Shown: positions 38,637-46,583 of the stretch, in pieces | How positions within the stretch are numbered: position 1 is the first letter of the stretch | Layout: the number at the start of each line of letters is the position of its first letter | Source: Gluconobacter kondonii | GTDB taxonomy: Bacteria; Pseudomonadota; Alphaproteobacteria; Acetobacterales; Acetobacteraceae | Direction: 5' to 3' | DNA length: 64,000 bases | NCBI RefSeq assembly: GCF_002723995.1 | Contig: NZ_BEWP01000001.1 | Coordinates: forward strand, 372,001 to 436,000 | Program-made: the position numbers and the translations under genes | Notes under the pieces: generated by a model | The model's database searches: none | Told to the model about the DNA's origin: nothing | The model's input: only the letters and a program-made list of their open reading frames with translations

Positions 38637-39662
38637 ATGATAGGCCCATTCCCTTCCGTTTCAAACCGCCTCACACGTCTTTCCTGCGGGCTGTTTGGCC
38701 TACTGGCGTTACAGGCCTGCACAACGCCACCTATGCCGGACCTGCATCCGACGACGCGGGAAACGGCCCTGATCCCCCCGACACTGATGCTCGACATGTC
38801 CGACGGCGCCCGTATTCCGCTGCGCCTCTACCCTGCCACCACATCAGAGCCACGCGGAATTATCCTCGCACTGCATGGATATGGCGACAGCCGGGACGCA
38901 TGGGAATTCGCAGCGCCAACCTTCACATCCGCAGGCTTCGCGCTCGCCGCCCCGGACATCCGCGGCTTCGGACAGACCCCGAACCGTGGCGGATGGAGCA
39001 GTACGGCGAGACTGGTGCAGGACGCCCGCGAACAGGTGCTCTGGCTGCACGCCCGTTATCCACACGTCCCCATTCACGTCATGGGGGAAAGCATGGGGGG
39101 TGCCATCGCCCTGCTGCTGGCGACCACCGACACACCACAGATCAGCAGTACAGTTCTGCTCGCCCCAGCCGCCCTGAATATTGGCCAGCCTTGGGAAACA
39201 CTTCTCGGCGGTATGGATTTTCTTGCCCCACACTGGAAGCTGGACGGCTCGGCAGTGCCGGGTCATCGCGTCGCCAGTGACAATATCCAGGCGCTGCGCC
39301 GGATGTATTTCGATCCCCTCACCTTGCATAGTTCGACGATTCATCCGCTTTACGGTCTGACATTGCTGATGCGAAACGCCTACGAAGCCGCTCCGAAAGC
39401 ACAGACCCCGCTGCTCATCATTTTTGGAGGCCGGGACCAGTTCGTCCTGCCGCCCTTCACAGCACGACTTCTTCGCAGATTGCCGGTTGGCACTCGAATG
39501 GACGAACTGCCGGGCGCGCACCATCTTCTCAGCCGTGATCGCAGAGGCGCTGCACAGGATGCGGTGTCATGGTTGACTGAACCGGACCATTTCCTGCCCT
39601 CAGGCGGTGATATCGCCGCAGCCGCATGGCAGGCCACAGCCCAGACACAAAGTTTTCCATGA
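38637..39662 (+). CDS. Alpha/beta hydrolase lipoprotein (lysophospholipase-like)
   Basis: The 341-residue protein has a signal peptide with lipobox LQAC, so it is probably anchored in the envelope. The alpha/beta hydrolase fold is clear: ILALHGYGDSRDAWEFAAP (oxyanion region), the nucleophile elbow GESMGG, the acid in GGRDQFV and the catalytic His in GAHHLLS. This pattern matches the serine aminopeptidase S33/monoacylglycerol lipase (hydrolase_4) group. The substrate is unknown. The ATG at 38637 places the signal near the N-terminus; an upstream start at 38589 is also open. It is divergent from polA and precedes tRNA-Arg. Confidence 0.8.
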   Translation: MIGPFPSVSNRLTRLSCGLFGLLALQACTTPPMPDLHPTTRETALIPPTLMLDMSDGARIPLRLYPATTSEPRGIILALHGYGDSRDAWEFAAPTFTSAGFALAAPDIRGFGQTPNRGGWSSTARLVQDAREQVLWLHARYPHVPIHVMGESMGGAIALLLATTDTPQISSTVLLAPAALNIGQPWETLLGGMDFLAPHWKLDGSAVPGHRVASDNIQALRRMYFDPLTLHSSTIHPLYGLTLLMRNAYEAAPKAQTPLLIIFGGRDQFVLPPFTARLLRRLPVGTRMDELPGAHHLLSRDRRGAAQDAVSWLTEPDHFLPSGGDIAAAAWQATAQTQSFP

Positions 39663-39748
39663 TCACCACCCGATCACAGGTCTGAACAACAGAACTTTAA
39701 AAAAGAGGGCTGGCAATCTTCCGCCGAAGCAGTTATCTGAACCCACAT

Positions 39749-39825
39749 GGACCTGTAGCTCAGCTGGATAGAGCGTTGCCCTCCGAAGGCAAAGGTCACG
39801 CGTTCGAATCGCGTCAGGTCCACCA
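39749..39825 (+). tRNA. tRNA-Arg (anticodon CCG)
   Basis: A complete 77-base cloverleaf. The acceptor arms GGACCTG and CAGGTCC pair perfectly, the D arm is AGCTCAGCTGGATAGAGC, the anticodon stem TTGCC/GGCAA encloses the loop CTCCGAA with anticodon CCG, and the T arm contains GTTCGAATC. The CCA end is encoded. It reads the Arg codon CGG. An AT-rich glycosyltransferase gene begins about 100 nt downstream on the other strand. Confidence 0.96.
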
Positions 39826-39927
39826 CGCTCCCCAGATTTTGAGGCGTTTAGGGTTTTTGGTTAACCTCAATTCCTGCTGGAAGGGGAGCCAAGACGTTAT
39901 TGCGCGTCCCGGCCCTCAAAGCGACCT

Positions 39928-40935
39928 TCAGATGAAAAACCGCGTTGTTTTCAGATAGTTCAGGAGTTTACGGCGTCGCAGGATAACACGCCAAGGCGTC
40001 AGGATACGGGTCAGGAACCACATTCTGTTCGCATGACGGTCTATTTTGTTCAGACCGGACTGTCCTGATGAATGAAAGTATTCTCCGAGCGAATAGAAAG
40101 CCTCAAGTTGCGGGAACTGTTTTAAAAGTTCAGCATAGGATGCCATGAAACGCCCCTGCCACGGACGCGCTTTTGAAAACCATGGTTTTTCAGCACCTGT
40201 AAAATGAATAATCGACGGCTTAACAATGTTCAGAAGATTATTCTCGGCGAACATGGTGGTAAAATTGTATTTGGGCGACATGGGTAGTCTTCTGCCGACA
40301 CACACAGCGTTCAAAGCACTCTGATCGTGAAACATACAATTTTCAGAATGTTTTACGAAATAATCAAATGCCTCTTTACAGAGATTGATCCACGTTTCCC
40401 GCTTTGCGGCCAGAACACCTGAATTGAAATAATCTGCCTCGTGCAGGATTCCAAGTTTTTTGAGGTATTCGCGTGTTTTTTCTCCGGATTTATCACGCTC
40501 CTTTGCTTTAAGGAATTGTTTATCAATGACACCGAGTATCTTGTCACCCGGTATATCAGCATTCGCCAGATCAAAAATTGACCCAATAACCTGCACATCC
40601 CCATCGATATAAAGGATGTTTTCATATTTGGAATCTATGCAGGATCCAGTAAAAAAACGACCCAGAGCTGAAATGGAAATATGTGTTTTTCTGAACGAAA
40701 GCGTTTCCTGCTCACTTAATACTTTATCAAGATCAAGCCTGATTGTCGTAATGCCGTGGGCTGTGACAAGATCGGTGATCGTCCGAAAATCCGTATCATC
40801 AAGATCTGTCGTGAACAGAAATAGATCCGCAACACTCATCGTATCTTTCTGGCGACTGATCTGGAGCATCGCGAGGATGCTGGGCATCAGAAAATTTCTA
40901 TCCGCAACAAAGATAATTGCAGTTTTTTGGCCCAA
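39928..40935 (-). CDS. Family 8 glycosyltransferase (AT-rich, probably acquired)
   Basis: A GT8 retaining glycosyltransferase, similar in style to LPS glucosyl/galactosyl transferases. The N-terminus IIFVADRNFLMPSILAML matches the GT8 start. The metal-binding DxD motif is D-G-D in YIDGDV at about 111-113, and ADYFNSGVLA is the second conserved motif (NSG). A conserved HFTGAEKPW near the C-terminus completes the pattern. The basic C-terminal tail could attach it to the membrane. Start: TTG at 40935 with GAGAGGA 7 nt upstream, preferred over a GTG at 40956 that has no Shine-Dalgarno. Base composition is clearly more AT-rich than all neighbours, and it sits next to tRNA-Arg, both signs of transfer. 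Confidence 0.8.
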   Translation of the reverse strand: MGQKTAIIFVADRNFLMPSILAMLQISRQKDTMSVADLFLFTTDLDDTDFRTITDLVTAHGITTIRLDLDKVLSEQETLSFRKTHISISALGRFFTGSCIDSKYENILYIDGDVQVIGSIFDLANADIPGDKILGVIDKQFLKAKERDKSGEKTREYLKKLGILHEADYFNSGVLAAKRETWINLCKEAFDYFVKHSENCMFHDQSALNAVCVGRRLPMSPKYNFTTMFAENNLLNIVKPSIIHFTGAEKPWFSKARPWQGRFMASYAELLKQFPQLEAFYSLGEYFHSSGQSGLNKIDRHANRMWFLTRILTPWRVILRRRKLLNYLKTTRFFI

Positions 40936-41126
40936 AACAGGATCCTCTCTCGTCACAACAGCGTCAGAATTTCTATTGAGGATGCCATATTATTTTATAA
41001 CTGTTTAGTTAATATTTTTCCCAACATTGACCTCTGCGACGCTTCTCTAGGCTTTATAGAAATAATATTCAGAACAATGAATTGCAGGCATAGTATTCGT
41101 GGCTGCCCCTCGGACAGCCACTGAGA

Positions 41127-42824
41127 TCAAACCAGACTCATGGTCCGGACATCAATCATTCCGAAATCTGTGATCTTGAGGTGAGGAATGACAGGAAGCG
41201 GCAGAAAGGCCAGTTGTAGAAACGGCTCTTCCAGAACCACGCCCATCTCTTTCGCGGCCTGTCGCAACACGATCAGATCATCACGCACCTGTTCATAAGG
41301 CGCATCGCTCATCAACCCCGCGACGGGGAGACGCAGTTCCGCCAGCACCTGTCCATCACGGACGGCCACGAAACCGCCGCCAGTCTTTTCCAGATGGTTC
41401 ACCGCGCAGGCCATATCGGCATCATTGGTTCCGACAACACAGATATTATGGCTGTCGTGACCGACGGATGAGGCCAGTGCACCGTTTCTGAGACCAAAAC
41501 CGCGGACAAAGCCGCGTCCGATATTGTCGTTATGTCCATGCCGCGCCACGACGCAGACCTTTGCGATATCCTGCTCAGGATCAGGCAGGACGATGCCATC
41601 ATCTTCAGGCAGATCCAGACGCAGGAATTCGGTGATGATCTGTCCCGGAATGATCCCCATCACCGGACGATCTGTGCCGCTACCTTCAATCCGCATATCC
41701 CGAGCGTTCACCGGGTTTGGCAGTTGCACACTCTCCAACCCAACGGGCGCTACGATTTCGCGCTCTGCAAACAGCGCATCGTTCACCAGACGCCCGGCGG
41801 AAATGACATCCGACACCTGACAACGCTCCAGATCGTCGAGCAGAACGATATCCGCGCGCTTGCCGGGCACGATCTGCCCGCGATCTTTCAGACCAAAGGC
41901 GGTGGCGGCCGAGAGCGAAGCCGCGCGGTATGCAGCCAGAGGCTCCACGCCCAGTTCAATCGCCCGGCGGATCAGGAAATCCAGATGGCCTTCATGGGCA
42001 ATTTCGAGCGGATTGCGGTCATCCGTGCAGAATGCAAAGAACGGCGATGTGGCGACGTTCAACAGCGGAACCAGTGCTTCAAGATCCTTGCAGACAGAGC
42101 CTTCGCGGATCAGGACGGCCATGCCTTTCCGCACTTTCTCCAGCGCTTCTTCGGCAGTCGTCGCCTCGTGGTCGGTCGAAATCCCGGCTGACAGATAGCC
42201 ATTGAGGGCCTTGCCGCGCATGAGGGGCGCATGACCGTCAATATGGCCGTCTGCAAAGGCCGCGAGCTTGTCCATGCAGCCCGGATCGCCGTTCAACACG
42301 CCCGGGATATTCATGAATTCGGCCAGGCCGATCACTTTCGGATGGTTTCGATAGGGCAGCAGATCATCGACATTCAGAACTGCTCCTGACGTCTCCATAG
42401 CCGTTGCCGGTACGCAGCTTGAGAGATTGACCCGCAAATCCATGATGGTCCGCTCGGCCGCGGCCAGAAAATAATCGAATGCGGCGCGGCCCAGCACATT
42501 GGCCATTTCGTGCGGGTCGCAGATGGCGGTCGTGACGCCATGCGGCAGGACGCAGCGGTCGAATTCAAACGGCGTGACCAGCGAGGATTCAACATGAAGA
42601 TGGGTGTCGATGAAGCCGGGCACGGCAATCCGGCCCGCGCCGTCGATCGTCCGTATGCCTTCATAATCGCCATAAGTGCCGACGATCCGATCGCCACAGA
42701 TAGCGATGTCGGTGGGAACAAGCTCACCCGTGACTAGATCGAACAGCCGGACATTGCGGATGACCAGATCGGCAGGCTCGCGTCCCTGCCCCTGAGCCAC
42801 CCGACACATGATGGTTTTCTGCAT
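41127..42824 (-). CDS. ade: Adenine deaminase (Ade, amidohydrolase family)
   Basis: This enzyme converts adenine to hypoxanthine and ammonia in purine salvage. The 565-residue protein fits the bacterial Ade family. It has the metal-binding THLHVESS (about 76-83), [35 protein letters not shown] (about 198-221, further metal ligands) and a long C-terminal domain including [16 protein letters not shown]. It lies 57 nt after panC on the same strand and may share its transcript. A 7-bp inverted repeat (GTGGCTG...CAGCCAC) near 41099-41121 follows it but lacks a T-run. Confidence 0.93.
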   Translation of the reverse strand: MQKTIMCRVAQGQGREPADLVIRNVRLFDLVTGELVPTDIAICGDRIVGTYGDYEGIRTIDGAGRIAVPGFIDTHLHVESSLVTPFEFDRCVLPHGVTTAICDPHEMANVLGRAAFDYFLAAAERTIMDLRVNLSSCVPATAMETSGAVLNVDDLLPYRNHPKVIGLAEFMNIPGVLNGDPGCMDKLAAFADGHIDGHAPLMRGKALNGYLSAGISTDHEATTAEEALEKVRKGMAVLIREGSVCKDLEALVPLLNVATSPFFAFCTDDRNPLEIAHEGHLDFLIRRAIELGVEPLAAYRAASLSAATAFGLKDRGQIVPGKRADIVLLDDLERCQVSDVISAGRLVNDALFAEREIVAPVGLESVQLPNPVNARDMRIEGSGTDRPVMGIIPGQIITEFLRLDLPEDDGIVLPDPEQDIAKVCVVARHGHNDNIGRGFVRGFGLRNGALASSVGHDSHNICVVGTNDADMACAVNHLEKTGGGFVAVRDGQVLAELRLPVAGLMSDAPYEQVRDDLIVLRQAAKEMGVVLEEPFLQLAFLPLPVIPHLKITDFGMIDVRTMSLV

Positions 42825-42881
42825 GCCTGAAATCTCCGTCCGTCAGCAATTCATGCTTATACCGCACGAAGGAGGTGGATC

Positions 42882-43709
42882 TCAAAGGAGCATATTGTCG
42901 ATCAGCCGGACCGCTCCTGCCTGCACGGCCAGAAGCGCCAGTGCGTTTTCGGAACAGGGGTCTTCGCGGCGGAACGTATCCGCATTTACGACCGTGGCAT
43001 AGTCGATGTCCGGCAGTCCGGCTTTTATCAGGCTGACCCGTAAGGCGCCCTCTAGAACGTCCGTATTGCGTTCGCCGCTGCGGAACAGCCGCGTGGCTTC
43101 CTGCAAGGCCTGATACAGCGCCGGAGCTTTCTCGCGGTTTTCGGGCGTCAGACGTACATTGCGGCTGGACCGCGCGAGACCATCGTCTTCGCGCGCGATG
43201 TCACAGACCACGATTTCGACCGGGATATCCAGATCCGCCACAAAACGCCGGACGACCGCGCATTGCTGGGCATCTTTCTGTCCGAAATAGGCCCGCTGCG
43301 GCTGGACGATATTGAACAGCTTCGTCACGACCGTCGCCACACCAGAGAAATGTCCGGGACGGGACTGGCCTTCGAGTTCCTCCGCAACGCCGCCGACTTC
43401 AATGCGGGTCGCGAAACCTGACGGGTAGAGGATTTCCGGTGTCGGCAGGAATACGAGATCGGCTCCGGCGTCTTTCAGGAGCGCCAGATCACGGTCCGGA
43501 TCGCGGGGATAGGAGGCATAATCTTCGTTCGGGCCAAACTGCGTCGGGTTCACGAAAATGCTGACGGCCACCACACCGTTTTCGGCTTTTGCCCTGCGGA
43601 CGAGGCTGAGATGGCCTTCATGCAGGAAACCCATCGTCGGAACGAAGCCGAGCGTCCCATAGCCTTTGCGTGCTATACGAAACGCATCAATTGTCTCAAA
43701 AACCTGCAT
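42882..43709 (-). CDS. panC: Pantothenate synthetase
   Basis: PanC joins pantoate and beta-alanine with ATP, the last step of pantothenate synthesis. The 275-residue protein has the class I nucleotidylyl-transferase HIGH-type motif HEGH at residues 30-33 (after FVPTMGFL), FVNPTQFGPNEDYASYPR (about 52-69), and YFGQKDAQQ plus SSRNVRL further on. panB and panD are not in the window. It is divergent from the flavoprotein gene. Confidence 0.97.
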   Translation of the reverse strand: MQVFETIDAFRIARKGYGTLGFVPTMGFLHEGHLSLVRRAKAENGVVAVSIFVNPTQFGPNEDYASYPRDPDRDLALLKDAGADLVFLPTPEILYPSGFATRIEVGGVAEELEGQSRPGHFSGVATVVTKLFNIVQPQRAYFGQKDAQQCAVVRRFVADLDIPVEIVVCDIAREDDGLARSSRNVRLTPENREKAPALYQALQEATRLFRSGERNTDVLEGALRVSLIKAGLPDIDYATVVNADTFRREDPCSENALALLAVQAGAVRLIDNMLL

Positions 43710-43783
43710 CTGTGTTTCCTTTCCGGCCAGAACCAGTCATGCGGAACCTGACAAACCCTGCCGCACATGGCAATCAGACGCTT

Positions 43784-45019
43784 ATGACTGCTGCGTCCCC
43801 TTCCCCGTCCATCGGCCCATCCATTGCCATCATCGGAGCCGGTCCGGCAGGGCTGTTCGCAGCCGAAATCCTGTCTGGGCGAGGATGCAGGGTGCAGATC
43901 TTCGACCGGATGCCGAGCGTGGGGCGAAAGCTGCTCATGGCCGGGCGCAGCGGGCTGAACCTGACGCATTCGGAGCCACTGGACAGGTTTCTGAAGCGTT
44001 ATGGTAACGCGCACGACTGGCTCGAACCCACTATTCGCGCCTTTCCGCCAGAGGCGCTGAGGCAATGGGCGGAAGGCCTCGGGCAGCCCTGTTTTTCCGG
44101 CTCTTCAGGGCGGGTGTTTCCCAAAGCCATGAAAGCCTCGCCGCTTCTGCGGGCATGGCTTGAGCGTCTGGCGCAGCAAGGGGTGACGATCCGGACCCGG
44201 CATCGTTTCGTCGGCTGGGAGGGTTCAGACCCTGTTTTTGATACTCCTGACGGCCAGATTTCGGTTCAGGCCGATGCGACCCTTCTGACACTGGGGGGCG
44301 CAAGCTGGTCCCGTCTGGGATCGGATGGGCACTGGGCAGACCTTCTGCCGAAAGACACCTCGCCTTTCGCCCCCGCAAACTGCGGCTTCGTGCCGGACTG
44401 GCCAGCGGATTTCGCAGCACGGCACGACGGTAGCGTCCTGCATTCCGTCGGCCTGTCTTTTGGCGGACAACAGAGCCGGGGCGACCTGACCATCACCGCC
44501 CGCGGGCTTGAAGGATCGGCGCTTTATGCGCTCTCGGCCGCATTGCGGGACGCGATCCGGCGCGCCGGGCGGGCGGTTCTCACGCTGGACCTGCGCCCGG
44601 CACTTTCGGCCGAGGACGTTCTGAAACGCCTGCTGGCCCAGCGCGAACGCGAAAGCCAGACCAACCGTCTGCGCAAGGCACTCGCACTCGATGCGCCCTC
44701 CCGCGAACTTCTCAGGCTTGCAACCCCGAAAAATGCCACCCCGCTTCAGCTTGCCCGGACCCTCAAAGCCCTTCCCCTGCCGCTGATCGGCATGGACGCG
44801 CTGGATCGCGCCATTTCGACCGCAGGCGGCGTGCGGCAGGACGTGGTAGATACACGCTTCATGCTGATATCCCGCCCCGGTGTGTTTGTGGCCGGAGAAA
44901 TGCTGGACTGGGAAGCGCCGACGGGCGGCTATCTGCTTCAGGGGTGTTTTTCCACCGCTTATGCGGCGGCAAATGGCGTCCTTGGGTGGCTAGAATCGTC
45001 TAGTTCGGCTATCGCCTGA
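43784..45019 (+). CDS. HI0933-like flavoprotein (BaiN/RdsA-type NAD(P)/FAD-dependent oxidoreductase)
   Basis: The protein has an N-terminal dinucleotide-binding motif (IAIIGAGPAGLFAAEIL), then VGRKLLMAGRSGLNLTHSE and SSGRVFPKAMKASPLLRAW, which are typical of the HI0933/YhiN family. A GASWSRLGSDG-like stretch follows and a C-terminal GEMLDWEAPTGGYLLQGCFSTAYAA closes the FAD site. Relatives are FAD-dependent oxidoreductases of uncertain physiological role. The start is uncertain: ATGs at 43739 and 43784 have no good Shine-Dalgarno; 43784 (411 residues) is preferred since homology starts soon after it. The next gene begins 4 nt after its stop. Confidence 0.8.
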   Translation: MTAASPSPSIGPSIAIIGAGPAGLFAAEILSGRGCRVQIFDRMPSVGRKLLMAGRSGLNLTHSEPLDRFLKRYGNAHDWLEPTIRAFPPEALRQWAEGLGQPCFSGSSGRVFPKAMKASPLLRAWLERLAQQGVTIRTRHRFVGWEGSDPVFDTPDGQISVQADATLLTLGGASWSRLGSDGHWADLLPKDTSPFAPANCGFVPDWPADFAARHDGSVLHSVGLSFGGQQSRGDLTITARGLEGSALYALSAALRDAIRRAGRAVLTLDLRPALSAEDVLKRLLAQRERESQTNRLRKALALDAPSRELLRLATPKNATPLQLARTLKALPLPLIGMDALDRAISTAGGVRQDVVDTRFMLISRPGVFVAGEMLDWEAPTGGYLLQGCFSTAYAAANGVLGWLESSSSAIA

Positions 45020-45023
45020 CGCC

Positions 45024-46463
45024 ATGACATCCATCGTTCTCGGACAGGGCCGCGACGGCTCCGACACCTGCATTGATCTGCCGGAACTCCTGGCCACGCG
45101 CCTGCTGGTTCAGGGCAATTCCGGCTCGGGGAAATCGCATCTTCTGCGGCGCCTGCTGGAGCAGACGGCAACCCTCGTCCAGCAGGTGATGATCGATCCG
45201 GAAGGCGATTTCGTCACCCTTGCCGACCATTACGGCCATCTGGTGATCGACGTCGAAGACCAGTCCGAAGCCAGCCTCCGCGCCGCTGGAGAGCGCGTGC
45301 GGGCGCATCGGGCCTCCGTGGTGCTGAACCTTGAGCAGGTCGAAGCCGAAATGCAGCTTCGGGCGGCTGGCGCGTTCCTGAATGGCATGTTCGAAGCTCC
45401 CCGCGCGCACTGGTATCCGGCCCTCGTGGTGGTGGATGAAGCGCAGCTTTTCGCACCCGTGGCCAGCGGCGACACATCGGACGAAGCACGCCGTCTGTCG
45501 CTTGGCGCCATGACGAACCTCATGTGCCGTGGCCGAAAACGCGGTCTGGCGGGCGTGATCGCCACTCAGCGTCTGGCAAAGCTGGCGAAAAACGTTGCGG
45601 CAGAAGCGTCCAACTTCCTGATGGGTCGGACCTTTCTTGATATTGATATGGCGCGAGCAGCCGATCTGCTGGGTATGGAGCGTCGGGCCGCAGAATCCTT
45701 CCGCGATCTGGCGCGCGGTCAGTTCATGGCGCTCGGCCCGGCCCTGAGCCGACGTCCGAAACTCGTGGCCATCGGCCCCGTGACGACCGCAAGCCATGCC
45801 ACTGGTCCGGTTCTCGTGCCGCTTGAGCCGGTTTCAGCCGAAGACCTGCGGGACATCATTCTCGAACCCGTTCATGAGTTCACGCCCCGCGCGCGTCGGG
45901 AAACCCGCCCTCCTCCGCCGGATCTGCTCGCTCAACTCGATGCCTATGGTGCCGAGCGCGAGGCCGAGGAACCCGTCCCCTCAGCCGTGAGCGTCGAGGC
46001 CGATCCCGATCAGTTGTGGTCACTGGTCGCCGAAGTCGTGGCCGGAGAAGGTTCGGACTACAAACCGCTGGCGACCCTTTATCAGGACTTCCAGCTCAGG
46101 GCGCGCATTCAGGGCCTGTCGCGCAATGTGCTGGAATTGGGCTCCTTCAACCGCATGCTGGCCACGATCCGCGCCGGGATGGACCGGGAGCGCTCCGACA
46201 GCGAGGAGTGGAAGCAGGCCCAGACAGTCGCCGCGACCCTTCCGGAAGACGTGCAGGGCGTTTTCCTGCTGCTAGCCCGCACGGCGCTGGATGCGGAGGT
46301 CTGCCCGGACGATGACGCATTGGCCCGCGCCTATGGGACGCATTCTCTGGGTCGTGCGCGCCGTCAGCTCAACTATCTGGAAGAGCGGGAAGTCATCGTT
46401 CTTCAGGATACGCCGCTGGGGCGGCGGGTGGCGATCGTCGGGCTGGGCTGGCAAACGGCCTGA
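45024..46463 (+). CDS. HerA-like P-loop ATPase (DUF87-type)
   Basis: The 479-residue protein has a Walker A motif GNSGSGKS at residues 31-38 and Walker B VVVDEAQL at about 135-142. This is followed by MTNLMCRGRKRGLAGVIATQRLAKL, a sensor-type stretch found in HerA/FtsK-superfamily ATPases. The C-terminal 200 residues are less conserved and end in what looks like a winged-helix region (SFNRMLATIRAG ... ARRQLNYLEEREVIVL). HerA relatives usually move along DNA, often with a nuclease; no NurA-like nuclease is nearby. It lies 4 nt after the flavoprotein gene, so they are probably co-transcribed. Function not established. Confidence 0.75.
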   Translation: MTSIVLGQGRDGSDTCIDLPELLATRLLVQGNSGSGKSHLLRRLLEQTATLVQQVMIDPEGDFVTLADHYGHLVIDVEDQSEASLRAAGERVRAHRASVVLNLEQVEAEMQLRAAGAFLNGMFEAPRAHWYPALVVVDEAQLFAPVASGDTSDEARRLSLGAMTNLMCRGRKRGLAGVIATQRLAKLAKNVAAEASNFLMGRTFLDIDMARAADLLGMERRAAESFRDLARGQFMALGPALSRRPKLVAIGPVTTASHATGPVLVPLEPVSAEDLRDIILEPVHEFTPRARRETRPPPPDLLAQLDAYGAEREAEEPVPSAVSVEADPDQLWSLVAEVVAGEGSDYKPLATLYQDFQLRARIQGLSRNVLELGSFNRMLATIRAGMDRERSDSEEWKQAQTVAATLPEDVQGVFLLLARTALDAEVCPDDDALARAYGTHSLGRARRQLNYLEEREVIVLQDTPLGRRVAIVGLGWQTA

Positions 46464-46475
46464 TTGTCGGACTGA

Positions 46476-46515
46476 CTGTCATAATTCTGTCATCGCACGT
46501 TCACAAGAGCTTCAC
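46476..46515 (+). promoter_or_regulatory. Tandem PHO box (PhoB binding site) upstream of the TonB receptor gene
   Basis: Two exact CTGTCAT half-sites at 46476-46482 and 46487-46493, separated by AATT, match the classical PHO box. Two more related half-sites follow at the same 11-base period: CGTTCAC at 46498-46504 and GCTTCAC at 46509-46515. Four in-phase half-sites correspond to two adjacent PHO boxes. They end about 68 nt before the receptor ATG, so a promoter -10 would fall near 46525-46540. Confidence 0.85.
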
Positions 46516-46583
46516 ACGCAGTTCTTTACGGAAAGATTAGGGTCCGCCGCGTCCGAACCCTTCTTGCTCCGGAAAGATCTTAG

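Noticed and set aside
41099-41121. Terminator after ade
   Set aside because: A 7-bp inverted repeat GTGGCTG/CAGCCAC is present, but no T-run follows on the minus strand, so I do not list it as a terminator.
39749-41126. Attachment-site duplication or integrase at tRNA-Arg
   Set aside because: I looked for a second copy of the tRNA 3' end beyond the AT-rich gene and found none; no integrase-like gene lies in the interval. Only composition and position support transfer.
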